Source: Bacteroidales bacterium (GTDB taxonomy: Bacteria; Bacteroidota; Bacteroidia; Bacteroidales; F082). From it: a stretch of DNA of 27,182 nt. Where the stretch lies: the NCBI GenBank assembly GCA_023229135.1, contig JALNZT010000046.1:1-27182 (forward strand), given 5' to 3'. Under the pieces are notes generated by a model. It saw only the letters and a list, made by a program, of their open reading frames with translations, was not told where the DNA came from and searched no databases. Every line of letters begins with the position of its first letter. The stretch's first letter is position 1. Made by a program: the position numbers and the translations under genes. Positions 6,895 to 13,993 of this stretch are shown here, one piece after another.

Positions 6895-7813
6895 GCAGAT
6901 CATTTGTTACTTTTTGTTTCAGGTAAACAGTTCTGGCATAGAGTATTAAGCTCACAACGATAAACACACTCAACACGGTATAAAGTTGATTTTGAACAGA
7001 GCCAAAGTTTTCCATCTCCACCTCGATAAAGCCGTTATGATGTAAATAATAGACGACTACTGCCGTTCCATTGTTTAAAAAGTGCATCAGAACCGGAACC
7101 CATAACGAGCTGGAATAGAAGTAGAAATAACCCAAAAACATGCCCAATAAAACCCGCGGTATCAGGCCGTAAAACTGCAAGTGCATCATTCCAAAAAGCA
7201 GGGCGGCGATAAAAACCCCCAGGTGTACATTCTTCATCAGGCGGATAAATAACGGCTGAAGAACGCCCCGAAACACCATCTCCTCGCCCAAGGCAGGCAA
7301 TAATGCAACCATAAACAGATTGATCATCAGTCCGGAAATGGTATCAACAGACAAAAAACGCTCGCCAAGCAAAGCTGCCTCCTCTTCTTTTAAAAGCATC
7401 CAGTTTTCTATGCCCGATAAGGAGTCCGGAAGTTTAAGCTGTAAATTCAGCTCGCCTAAAAAATGAATCAGCGGAAGGCCAAAATACATTATCGCTACGC
7501 CTGCCAACAGAACTCCCCAATGCTTTATGCCTGAAAAGCCTAAATTGCGAAAAGGCTTGCTGCTAATCAGCCATGCATAGGCCAAAGGCGGCAAAATAAA
7601 AAGGCCGATCTGACCCGAAATCTGCAGCAAACGCGCAACATTTAAGCCTGTTTCTTCGTCACTGTTCAAGGTGATTTGATCCATTGGAACATGCAAAAAA
7701 AACGCAACACCTATTAGGCCGGCCAACATGCCCAGAATTGCTCCAAAAAGAAGCAAACCAAGAAAAATAAATGACTTAAAGCCCGCAGAAGTGTTTGAGA
7801 ATAAAGGATTCAT
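6890..7813 (-). CDS. CPBP family intramembrane metalloprotease
   Basis: This polytopic membrane protein of about 307 residues belongs to the Rce1/Abi (CPBP) family of intramembrane glutamic or metallo-proteases. All three family motifs are present: EEMVFR (Glu177, Glu178, Arg182), FGMMH (His211) and HFLNN (His244 to Asn248). I count about seven or eight hydrophobic segments. Bacterial members are linked to protein or peptide maturation, bacteriocin immunity, or have unknown roles; no bacteriocin genes are nearby, so the substrate is open. The ATG at 7813 is used; an in-frame ATG at 7834 would add seven residues. It is transcribed divergently from the dus gene. A 16-base tandem repeat covers its stop codon. 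Confidence 0.88.
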   Translation of the reverse strand: MNPLFSNTSAGFKSFIFLGLLLFGAILGMLAGLIGVAFFLHVPMDQITLNSDEETGLNVARLLQISGQIGLFILPPLAYAWLISSKPFRNLGFSGIKHWGVLLAGVAIMYFGLPLIHFLGELNLQLKLPDSLSGIENWMLLKEEEAALLGERFLSVDTISGLMINLFMVALLPALGEEMVFRGVLQPLFIRLMKNVHLGVFIAALLFGMMHLQFYGLIPRVLLGMFLGYFYFYSSSLWVPVLMHFLNNGTAVVVYYLHHNGFIEVEMENFGSVQNQLYTVLSVFIVVSLILYARTVYLKQKVTNDLL

Positions 7814-7854
7814 AGTATAAACATTGGAAACCAATACAGAATGCGCAAAGTTAG

Positions 7855-7862
7855 TATTTTTG
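7855..7862 (+). promoter_or_regulatory. Candidate -7 box for the dus gene
   Basis: TATTTTTG matches TAnnTTTG and lies 34 bases before the TTG start of the dihydrouridine synthase, giving a leader of roughly 28 bases. No convincing -33 element is seen at the usual spacing. Confidence 0.4.
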
Positions 7863-7896
7863 CCCCCACATTTAACCTCAAAAAACTGCTAAGGAA

Positions 7897-8943
7897 TTGA
7901 TTAAGATTGGAGATATAGTTTTAGAAGATTTTCCCCTTTTGCTCGCACCCATGGAAGATGTGAGCGATCCGCCATTCAGACATGTCTGCAAAATGTTTGG
8001 CGCAGATATTATGTACACTGAATTTATTTCTTCAGAAGGCCTGATCCGGGATGCTGTGAAAAGCGTGAAAAAATTAGACTTTTCAGAATTTGAGCGCCCA
8101 ATTGGGATACAGATTTTTGGCCACGATATCGAATCCATGATAAAAGCCGCCAAATATGCCGAAAGTGTTTCACCTGATATTATCGACATCAATTATGGCT
8201 GTCCGGTAAAAAAGGTGGCTTCAAAAGGCGCCGGATCGGGTATTATGAACGATATTCCGAAAATGGTGGCCATGACCGAAGCCGTGGTAAAAGCCACAAA
8301 TTTGCCCGTTACCGTAAAAACCCGCTTGGGTTACGACGAGGATCATAAAGAAATTGTTGAAATTGCTGAGCGGTTGCAAGATGTAGGCATTCAGGCGCTT
8401 ACAATCCACGGTCGGTTGCGTACTACACGATCAAGTGTGCCTGCCGATTGGACACTTATTGGCAAGGTGAAAGAAAATCAGCGGATGACCATTCCGATTA
8501 TCGGGAATGGCGATGTGATTGATGGCCCTTCAGCGAAACACTTTAAAGACACTTACGGTGTTGATGGCCTGATGATTGCCCGTGGCAGCTATGGAAATCC
8601 CTGGATTTTCAGAGAAATAAAACACTACCTGAAAACCGGCGAACAGCTGCCGTTGCCAGACATCTACGAAAGAATCCGTATCAGCGGCATGCATTTGCAA
8701 AAATCTGTGGAATGGAAAAATGAGCGTCAAGCCCTGATGGAGATGCGCAAACACTGGAGCGACTATTTCAAAGGCTTTCCGAATTTTAAGCAATTCAGGA
8801 TTCGTATCATGCAAATGGATACTTATGAACCGCTAAAGGCATTGCTCGAGGAAATTGGCGCGTATTACAGCAATAATGATTTCACTGCTTTAGGAAATGA
8901 TGTTAAGGAAGTTTCAGATCTCCCTTCAGCTTGCCTTCCGTAA
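7897..8943 (+). CDS. dusB: tRNA-dihydrouridine synthase (DusB type)
   Basis: This 348-residue FMN-dependent enzyme reduces specific uridines in tRNA D-loops. The DusB pattern is LLLAPMEDVSDPPFRHVCKMFGA near the N terminus, the substrate-binding core DINYGCPVKKVASKGAG with catalytic Cys102, VKTRLGYD, ALTIHGRLRTT, PIIGNGDV and GLMIARGSYGNPWIF for the FMN phosphate. Translation most likely starts at the TTG at 7897, because the family starts just there (IKIGDI...) and the next in-frame ATG (Met19) would remove the first barrel strand. An AAGGA directly abuts the TTG and is too close for a normal Shine-Dalgarno site. The last 41 bases overlap the 3' end of the opposing HAD gene. The exact Dus subgroup is a judgement from motif similarity. 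Confidence 0.92.
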   Translation: MIKIGDIVLEDFPLLLAPMEDVSDPPFRHVCKMFGADIMYTEFISSEGLIRDAVKSVKKLDFSEFERPIGIQIFGHDIESMIKAAKYAESVSPDIIDINYGCPVKKVASKGAGSGIMNDIPKMVAMTEAVVKATNLPVTVKTRLGYDEDHKEIVEIAERLQDVGIQALTIHGRLRTTRSSVPADWTLIGKVKENQRMTIPIIGNGDVIDGPSAKHFKDTYGVDGLMIARGSYGNPWIFREIKHYLKTGEQLPLPDIYERIRISGMHLQKSVEWKNERQALMEMRKHWSDYFKGFPNFKQFRIRIMQMDTYEPLKALLEEIGAYYSNNDFTALGNDVKEVSDLPSACLP

Positions 8944-9559
8944 ACAAATCCCTTATACGTACTGGGTTTTCGAGGTGAAAGGTTTGTAAGCCGAGCCTTC
9001 GTGCTACTTCAATATGTTCCAGCGTATCATCGATAAATAAGGTTTCTTCAGGCTTCAACTTGTGTTGATTCATCACAAACTCAAATATTTCCGGGTTTGG
9101 CTTACTCAGGTGGAGGTCGAACGAAAAATAAGCTTTATCAAATAGCTGGTCAAATTCGCGATAGCCAAAACGAAGCTGAAGATCACGCACATACACTTCG
9201 TAATGAATCTCGTTGGAGTTGCTCAGCAAGAAGATGTTATAATGCTTCTTGACCTGCTCAATCACCGCGATGCGCTCCTTAGGAATGTCAAAAAGTAAAG
9301 CATTCCAAGCCTCGTCAATTTGCTGGTCACTAGCATTTATCCCTAAAAAATCGCACACTTTTTCTCTGAAAATTTCTGGTGTAAGTATGCCGCGCTCAAA
9401 CTTATTCATGACACCCTCTTTGAAAGCAGGACTCTCCAAAAGCCCTTCATCTTCAAATCCAAGCTTTTTGAGTTCATTTAAGGTTTGTGACGGATCGATG
9501 TCCAACACTACACCACCAAAGTCGAAAATTATATTTTTGACGGGCTGAAAAGTAGCCAT
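8903..9559 (-). CDS. HAD superfamily (subfamily IA) phosphatase, YihX-like
   Basis: This is a 218-residue haloacid-dehalogenase-type phosphatase. Motif I is IIFDFGGVVLDID with nucleophile Asp13; position +2 is Gly, not the usual Asp, as in the YihX (glucose-1-phosphatase) branch. Motif II is Ser113 (LLSNSN), motif III Lys153 (LSKPNPEIF) and motif IV Asp177/Asp178 (FIDDTLEHIE). The helical cap lies between residues 20 and 95. The start at 9559 places motif I at the usual distance from the N terminus; an in-frame ATG at 9616 would read through the duplicated tRNA-upstream segment and is less likely. The gene converges on and overlaps dus by 41 bases. The substrate is not determinable from sequence. 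Confidence 0.9.
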   Translation of the reverse strand: MATFQPVKNIIFDFGGVVLDIDPSQTLNELKKLGFEDEGLLESPAFKEGVMNKFERGILTPEIFREKVCDFLGINASDQQIDEAWNALLFDIPKERIAVIEQVKKHYNIFLLSNSNEIHYEVYVRDLQLRFGYREFDQLFDKAYFSFDLHLSKPNPEIFEFVMNQHKLKPEETLFIDDTLEHIEVARRLGLQTFHLENPVRIRDLFTEGKLKGDLKLP

Positions 9560-9730
9560 ATTAATTTTGTTTAATTTCTGTTCTGGAAATAGGTTACAAA
9601 TATGCAACATTGCCAATTCAAATCAAAAGAATTTGCGATTTTTTAACACAGAAAATCGTGATAAATTTAAAGGTTGTAAATCAGTTAATTAGAGCAACTG
9701 ACTCCTTCGATAGCTATCGGAACAGTAGTT
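9558..9730 (+). pseudogene. Decayed tandem copy of the tRNA upstream region and tRNA 5' half
   Basis: Segment 9575-9646 aligns block by block with 9822-9896 (roughly 80% identity; shared blocks include ACAAATATG, TTGCC, TTCAAAT and AAAGAATTTG). Further on, 9688-9704 shares TTAGAGCAACTGACTC with the tRNA at 9937-9953 at nearly the same offset (247-249 bases). The copy's acceptor half is mutated, its anticodon loop is replaced by the palindromic CTTCGATAGCTATCGGAA, and only CAGTAG of the 3' side follows. It cannot fold as a tRNA. The left end reaches the start codon of the HAD gene, so this copy now forms the upstream region of that gene. Confidence 0.75.
9702..9723. repeat. Palindromic insert in the tRNA relic
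   Basis: CGATAGCTATCG (9708-9719) is a perfect 12-base palindrome in the place where the anticodon loop should be. TATCGGAA (9715-9722) recurs inverted as TTCCGATA at 9764-9771, and AATTCCGA occurs twice at 9751 and 9762. It looks like a short interspersed palindromic unit, but no second copy is seen elsewhere in the window. Confidence 0.5.
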
Positions 9731-9851
9731 TGCGGATTCATCCAAAACAAAATTCCGACTGAATTCCGATAACCTCCCTAAACGCACAAGCAATTAAAAC
9801 AAGATTATTATTTTTGTTCGATTTCTGTGGTGGAAATAACGAACAAATATG

Positions 9852-9859
9852 TAACTTTG
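9852..9859 (+). promoter_or_regulatory. Candidate -7 box for the tRNA gene
   Basis: TAACTTTG fits TAnnTTTG and stands 60 bases before the tRNA 5' end. The decayed copy has CAACATTG at the matching place, so the box is lost there. No good -33 element was found. Confidence 0.35.
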
Positions 9860-9918
9860 CCGCTTCAAATTTAAAGAATTTGTATTCTTTTTTAACTGTA
9901 AGGGTTAAAAGTGAATTC

Positions 9919-9992
9919 GGGCCTATAGCTCAGTTGGTTAGAGCAACTGACTCATAATCAGTAGGTCCCAGGTTCAAGTCCTGGTGGGCCCA
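9919..9992 (+). tRNA. tRNA with CAT anticodon, probably tRNA-Ile2 (lysidine-modified); tRNA-Met possible
   Basis: A 74-base cloverleaf folds cleanly: acceptor GGGCCTA/TGGGCCC (with a T6-G67 wobble), D-arm GCTC-AGTTGGTTA-GAGC, anticodon arm ACTGA-CTCATAA-TCAGT with CAT at 34-36, variable AGGTC, and T-arm CCAGG-TTCAAGT-CCTGG. The discriminator is A, and CCA is not encoded (C-G-T follows). C4-G69 and C5-G68 are the pairs known in E. coli tRNA-Ile2 to favour TilS lysidine modification, while elongator tRNA-Met has U4-A69 and A5-U68. The arm is also not the initiator type (no GGG/CCC anticodon stem). I therefore lean to Ile2 decoding AUA. Confidence 0.93.
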
Positions 9993-9997
9993 CGTAA

Positions 9998-10032
9998 TTA
10001 AAAAAGAGGCTGCTTAAGCAGCCTCTTTTTTT
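9998..10032 (+). terminator. Strong intrinsic terminator after the tRNA
   Basis: GAGGCTGC (10006-10013) and GCAGCCTC (10018-10025) form a perfect stem around TTAA, extended by A5/T5 pairs and followed by a T-run. It could also stop transcription on the minus strand. Confidence 0.92.
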
Positions 10033-10161
10033 ACGTATTAAACAGGTTGACAGTCTGTTAGATTAAGTTTTCCAGCGAATAAACAGGAGTGCCAATCAGC
10101 ACTCTTTCTTCTATTTTTCAGGCTTTAAATACGACACTATTTCTACACTATATTTTCAGTG

Positions 10162-10500
10162 ATGACTTGGTTTCTCGCCACACCTAAAAATATAACCCTT
10201 GAGCTGTTTAGCGCTCCGTATCAGGAAGATGGCAAAACAAAGTTCAGGGCTTTTTACCTGTATTCGATGAAGCAAGCCATCGAAGAAAACTTTATCATGG
10301 ATGTTTTGCTGAATTACACCACCTACCAAAATTATTATGCGTTACTCAAAAAAACTATGAACATCCCTGAATACGTTAAACTTAGAGTACAGAAGAAATT
10401 TAAAGCTTCTGTAGAAAGTCACGAACACGCCACAAAAAAGAAGACAATTATTACGGTTGACCATTTTATGGGAAACGCAATTCGCAGCTTTTTGGAATGA
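10162..10500 (+). pseudogene. hsdR: Remnant of a type I restriction enzyme R subunit (HsdR)
   Basis: The 112-codon frame starting at the ATG at 10162 reads LATPKNITLELF, then a Phe/Tyr-rich stretch and LYSMKQAIEENFIMDVLLNY, TTYQNYYALLKK, and KTIITVDHFMGNAIRSF. In HsdR helicase subunits the same order follows motif III (FTATPKNKTLELFG...YSMKQAIEEGFILDVL.NYTTY...K..IMVEHF). Walker A, DEAH and the N-terminal nuclease are all missing; an in-frame stop lies at 10126. After the TGA another frame gives GKMVCVNAIGKQ near 10530, resembling the next HsdR block, so a frameshift may have broken a longer remnant. No hsdM or hsdS is present. It is most likely a relic and not a functional gene. Confidence 0.72.
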
Positions 10501-10629
10501 TAAAGGAAATATTAATAGGGGCTTGGCAAGATGGTGTGTGTCAATGCGATAGGTAAGCAACAACAATGCAAAAACATCTCGTGTTTATTTTAAATCACGT
10601 TTAAAGATATTTTTCAAAATTCTAAAGTT

Positions 10630-10655
10630 AAACCGGTCTTTGATATGTCGGTTTA
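10630..10655 (-). terminator. Weak hairpin at the end of the LamG-like gene
   Basis: TAAACCG (including the TAA stop of the minus-strand gene) pairs with CGGTTTA about 13 bases further on. The stem is 6-7 bp and there is no proper T-tract, so it is a tentative terminator. Confidence 0.3.
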
Positions 10656-11621
10656 TCGTTTTATGAACTTAGCAGTTAGCTCGGTTTGCCCTTCTTCATC
10701 CAGCAATTTAAGAATATATAAACCATTGCTTAAATTTTCAATATTAATGGATGTTTGGTTTCTAACAGCCAAGACTTTCCTGCCATAAATATCATACATA
10801 TTTATTGTGAAATCTCTACTATCCTGGCTTAAAGTGAGATTTAGTTCTTCATGAGCAGGATTGGGATAAAGCGTTATTTCATCTTCATATTTTTCATAAA
10901 TGGCTGTGGGATTTATGTTAAATAACTCTCCTATTTCTTCCTGGCTAATGGCATAATTATATAGCTGCACATCATCGATATAACCTTTGAAAAACTGTTC
11001 TAAGTTATTTCTGCAACCGATAAATCCTTTTATATCACCTCCATAAATAGGAAGAGATTGGTAGATATCCAATTCATTAATCATTTCACCGTCAAAGTAT
11101 AGTTTTATGGACTCGTAGCTTCTTGTATAAGCAATAAAATGCCATTCTTGATCATAAATAAGGCTGCCCTGACTCACCCAGGATGAAGAGCCATCAGTAT
11201 TGTAACCTTGTCCTAAAAATCCATAAAGGTTTTGAAGAGAATAACGATTTGTATAGGCAACATATTGATCCACACCGTATGCTGATCCTATGTCAAAAAT
11301 AAATCCTGCACTTTCAAAATAAGGCTGATCTTCAATTTTCACCCACATACAATAGGAATAGGTGTCAAAATCAAATTGTTCCGCATCAAAATTTATAAAA
11401 CTATCACCTCTGAAAAACAAGGCCTTATCTCTTTCTCCAAACCTATCTTTTGCAGGCCAGGTATGAAATGCTAATCCTCTATTGTCATTACCACTTTCAT
11501 CGGGAACATACATATCATATATTTCATTAAAGGGATAATAGAGTACTAGTGTGCTGTCTTGGGCTGTTAATTTGCCTATAAATAACAACAGGCAAATTAT
11601 TATCGGTATAAATTTTTTCAT
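10653..11621 (-). CDS. Secreted LamG-like jelly-roll protein with T9SS sorting domain
   Basis: This 322-residue protein has a signal peptide (MKKFIPIIICLLLFIGKLTA, likely cut before Gln21), a concanavalin A-like/LamG jelly-roll domain at about 25-235 and a type A T9SS C-terminal sorting domain at about 248-322. The jelly roll is recognised from LVLYYPFNE, GLAFHTW, ALFFRGDSFINF, YSYCMWVKI, WHFIAYTRSYESIKLYFDGE, CRNNLEQFFKGYIDDVQLYNYAIS. The sorting domain shows LYPNPAHEELNL, INMYDIYGRKV, LSNGLYILKL and the final KFIKR. It should pass the inner membrane by Sec and the outer membrane via the SprA channel, and be attached or released at the surface. The ligand is unknown; such folds often bind glycans. 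It follows the propeller-repeat gene by 52 bases and may be co-transcribed. Confidence 0.88.
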   Translation of the reverse strand: MKKFIPIIICLLLFIGKLTAQDSTLVLYYPFNEIYDMYVPDESGNDNRGLAFHTWPAKDRFGERDKALFFRGDSFINFDAEQFDFDTYSYCMWVKIEDQPYFESAGFIFDIGSAYGVDQYVAYTNRYSLQNLYGFLGQGYNTDGSSSWVSQGSLIYDQEWHFIAYTRSYESIKLYFDGEMINELDIYQSLPIYGGDIKGFIGCRNNLEQFFKGYIDDVQLYNYAISQEEIGELFNINPTAIYEKYEDEITLYPNPAHEELNLTLSQDSRDFTINMYDIYGRKVLAVRNQTSINIENLSNGLYILKLLDEEGQTELTAKFIKR

Positions 11622-11673
11622 GGTTTAGGTAGTTTTGATTTATCATTTTTTTTGCCAGCGGGCATATCCTCTC

Positions 11674-13830
11674 CTATTTCTTTACCATCTTTTCAGTGAA
11701 AACCTGGTTTCCCGATTTCACCACAATCAAATATATCCCAGAAGGCAGGAAATCAACCGATAAATACTCAGCGGTAAAATTCTCTTTATTGAAAACCATT
11801 CTGCCTTGAGCATTATAGATTTTTAGCTGCTTTTGGCCGAGCAGCAACAATTGAATAATATCCGTTGCGGGATTGGGTTTAAAGATTTGTGGCTTATTGG
11901 TAGCTTCAAAGGCAGGTGTTGACAAAAACTCATCGGTGTAGCGCATCACCAGGCCGTTTTTGCCAGCAATCCAGCCATGTCCTTCATCCAGGAAAAAGTT
12001 TTTTGTCGAACTCAGGTATTGGCCTGCATCTTCATAGCGTATTTCCCAGTTTTGGCCGCCATCAGCGGTAATGGCCACCATGCTGTTTCCGTGACTCGCC
12101 ACCGCATGATCTGCCGAAAATAGCTGCACAAAATGAGCTGCTTCGCCACCAATCAAAAGCGGTTCTGACCAAGAAATACCACCGTCATGTGTGCTATAAA
12201 TTCCTTCATACAAATCCGTTGCCATCCCATTTTGGGCATCGCTAAAACTCATGCTCATAATCCGGTTTGGGAAATTTTGATCCAGCATCGTCCAGCTTTG
12301 GCCGCCATCAGTAGTTTTTATGATGGCGTTTATTCCTGCTGAAGATTTTCTCAGGTTCATAAAACCGGTTTGTCCGTCAACAAAAACCAGCTCGTAGTCA
12401 AAGATAAGGCCGTCTTCAAACGTGGGACTGATTTCCGTCCAGCTTTCGCCACCATCTGTTGACTTAATCATTTTTGTGTCAAGTGCCGTCAGGAAGATGA
12501 CGCCATCAGGAGAAATGGTGACATTTGCGAAAGCGTATGGAAAGCCGGTATCTTTCAAGGTCCAGTTGAGACCGCCATCTGTGGTTTGCAATATCTGAGG
12601 GCCACGAACGGTGGCAAAACCTTTAAGTGGTGACAAAAAATTGATGGATTCTAAAGGCTTCAGCAATTCCGTCATTTCGCAATTGGCGTCCTGCCAGGTA
12701 TTTCCGCCATCTTCTGTACGCCAGATAATGGCACCATCAAGCTTGCTGGTTCCAACAAAACCGTGATCTTCGTCCAAAAAATAAATGCTCTGCCAACTGT
12801 CGGTTCTTCCTTTTACCAATTCTGTCCAGTTTTGACCGCCATCAGTGCTTTTCATCAGCATCGGGCCTGTTCCGGTAGCTACTAAAACGGAAGCATTAGC
12901 TGCTGAAAAATCCCAAAATCTACCCAATGGAACTTCTTTTATCTCATAGTTTTCCCATGTTTGGCCGCCATCGTGAGTGATATACATTCGCTTATAAGTT
13001 ATCACGTAACCATCATTTTCGTTTAGAAATTTCATCTTCTCAATAGGGCTTCCGTCCGAAGGGCCAATCTCAACGTCCGTCCAGCTTTCGCCGCTGTTTT
13101 CGCTGTAAAAAGCTTTAAAAACCGCCTCTGTGCTATCCTGATTCGGCATAAGGTAATGGGAAGCTATCCAAAGTTTCTCAGGACTAATCACTGCCATATC
13201 AGCTAAAATCCGCAGATGCTCTGGCAAATTGACGGCAGTCCAGTTTTCGCCTCCATCAAGTGTTTTGAAGAGTTTTGGCGGCTCTTCCAAACGATCTTTA
13301 TTTCCGGCATAATAACCAACTTCAGCTGATGCAAATTCGAGGGCTTCCATATTCAATCCCGGAGGATTTAACCGGTCCCAGTTGGCGCCTCCGTCTGTGG
13401 TTTTAAGCATTTTACGATAAGTACCGGCAATCCAGCCTGTGCTATCATTAATAAAGTGAGCGGCAACGAAATCGCTGGTCAATTGCTTATGGGTGTAGTT
13501 CCAGGTTTCGCCACCGTCCGAGGTCATAAAAATATGGCTCCAGGCTACCACGATTCCGTGATTATTATCCCAAAAATCTACAAAACGTATTTGCACCCCT
13601 TCAACAGGAAAATCAATTTTTTCCCAGCTGTCACCTCCATCGATGGTTCGCATTACGGTGGAATTGTCGCCCACAATAAAGCCGGTATCAGGCGATGGAA
13701 AACTCAGCGAATAAATAGAGTTAAAGGTTGGATAAGGATTTAACATCTCCCAGGATTGGGCGTGTAAACTACTGAATGTTAATGCTATAAAAAGCATTGT
13801 GAGTCCGAAAAATCTTTTTAAAGTGGTCAT
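11674..13830 (-). CDS. Secreted beta-propeller repeat protein (Ycf48/BNR-like) with T9SS sorting domain
   Basis: This 718-residue exported protein has a signal peptide (about 1-24, ending SLHA before Gln25). It then carries thirteen repeats centred on the T-x-DGG-x-x-W motif: RTIDGGDSW, TSDGGETW, TTDGGANW, TLDGGENW, SENSGESW (degenerate), THDGGQTW, STDGGQNW, TEDGGNTW, TTDGGLNW, STDGGESW, TTDGGQSW, THDGGISW and TADGGQNW. These are typical of sortilin/Ycf48-type propeller blades, so one or two propellers are likely. The last 70 residues are a type A T9SS sorting domain (KPNPATDIIQL, LKIYNAQGRMVF, LPSGIYLIVV, KMVKK). The 'Ycf48' label reflects the fold only; a photosystem role is excluded by context. 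The exact function is unknown. Confidence 0.9.
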   Translation of the reverse strand: MTTLKRFFGLTMLFIALTFSSLHAQSWEMLNPYPTFNSIYSLSFPSPDTGFIVGDNSTVMRTIDGGDSWEKIDFPVEGVQIRFVDFWDNNHGIVVAWSHIFMTSDGGETWNYTHKQLTSDFVAAHFINDSTGWIAGTYRKMLKTTDGGANWDRLNPPGLNMEALEFASAEVGYYAGNKDRLEEPPKLFKTLDGGENWTAVNLPEHLRILADMAVISPEKLWIASHYLMPNQDSTEAVFKAFYSENSGESWTDVEIGPSDGSPIEKMKFLNENDGYVITYKRMYITHDGGQTWENYEIKEVPLGRFWDFSAANASVLVATGTGPMLMKSTDGGQNWTELVKGRTDSWQSIYFLDEDHGFVGTSKLDGAIIWRTEDGGNTWQDANCEMTELLKPLESINFLSPLKGFATVRGPQILQTTDGGLNWTLKDTGFPYAFANVTISPDGVIFLTALDTKMIKSTDGGESWTEISPTFEDGLIFDYELVFVDGQTGFMNLRKSSAGINAIIKTTDGGQSWTMLDQNFPNRIMSMSFSDAQNGMATDLYEGIYSTHDGGISWSEPLLIGGEAAHFVQLFSADHAVASHGNSMVAITADGGQNWEIRYEDAGQYLSSTKNFFLDEGHGWIAGKNGLVMRYTDEFLSTPAFEATNKPQIFKPNPATDIIQLLLLGQKQLKIYNAQGRMVFNKENFTAEYLSVDFLPSGIYLIVVKSGNQVFTEKMVKK

Positions 13831-13956
13831 AATTTGTAGGATTTTGGTTTGTTTTGATAGGATGCAGCAAAGCGAATATTATATATCCTGTAAAAATAAG
13901 CTAAAGGTAATTAAATTCCAAAAAAATCCTCATTTTTCAATGCCTGATAAAAACCG

Positions 13957-13964
13957 TAATTTTG
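13957..13964 (+). promoter_or_regulatory. Candidate -7 box for the TPR lipoprotein-thiL-uvrC operon
   Basis: TAATTTTG matches TAnnTTTG and lies 30 bases before the ATG at 13994, a normal leader length. No clear -33 TTG is seen. Confidence 0.45.
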
Positions 13965-13993
13965 CACCTTCTTTTAACTACCTAACTTATCTT

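Noticed and set aside
9680..9730. A second tRNA gene upstream of the CAT tRNA
   Set aside because: Only the D-arm and 5' anticodon strand are intact; acceptor and T-arm are absent and the anticodon is replaced by a palindrome.
10087..10104. GAGTGC/GCACTC hairpin before the HsdR remnant
   Set aside because: A 6-bp stem with only a short mixed pyrimidine tail, after an already strong terminator; no clear function.
9558..10600. A complete mobile element or integrase-bearing island at the tRNA
   Set aside because: No integrase, transposase or flanking attachment repeats at the tRNA 3' end were found; only relics are visible.
11674..13830. Repeated CCGCCATC-like words on the plus strand that resemble a repeat array
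   Set aside because: They are the coding sequence of the DGGxxW protein repeats, spaced irregularly and without identical repeat-spacer structure, so not a CRISPR.
11674..13830. Naming the propeller protein as photosystem II assembly factor Ycf48
   Set aside because: The similarity is to the fold repeats only. The signal peptide, T9SS sorting domain and genome context rule out a photosystem role.
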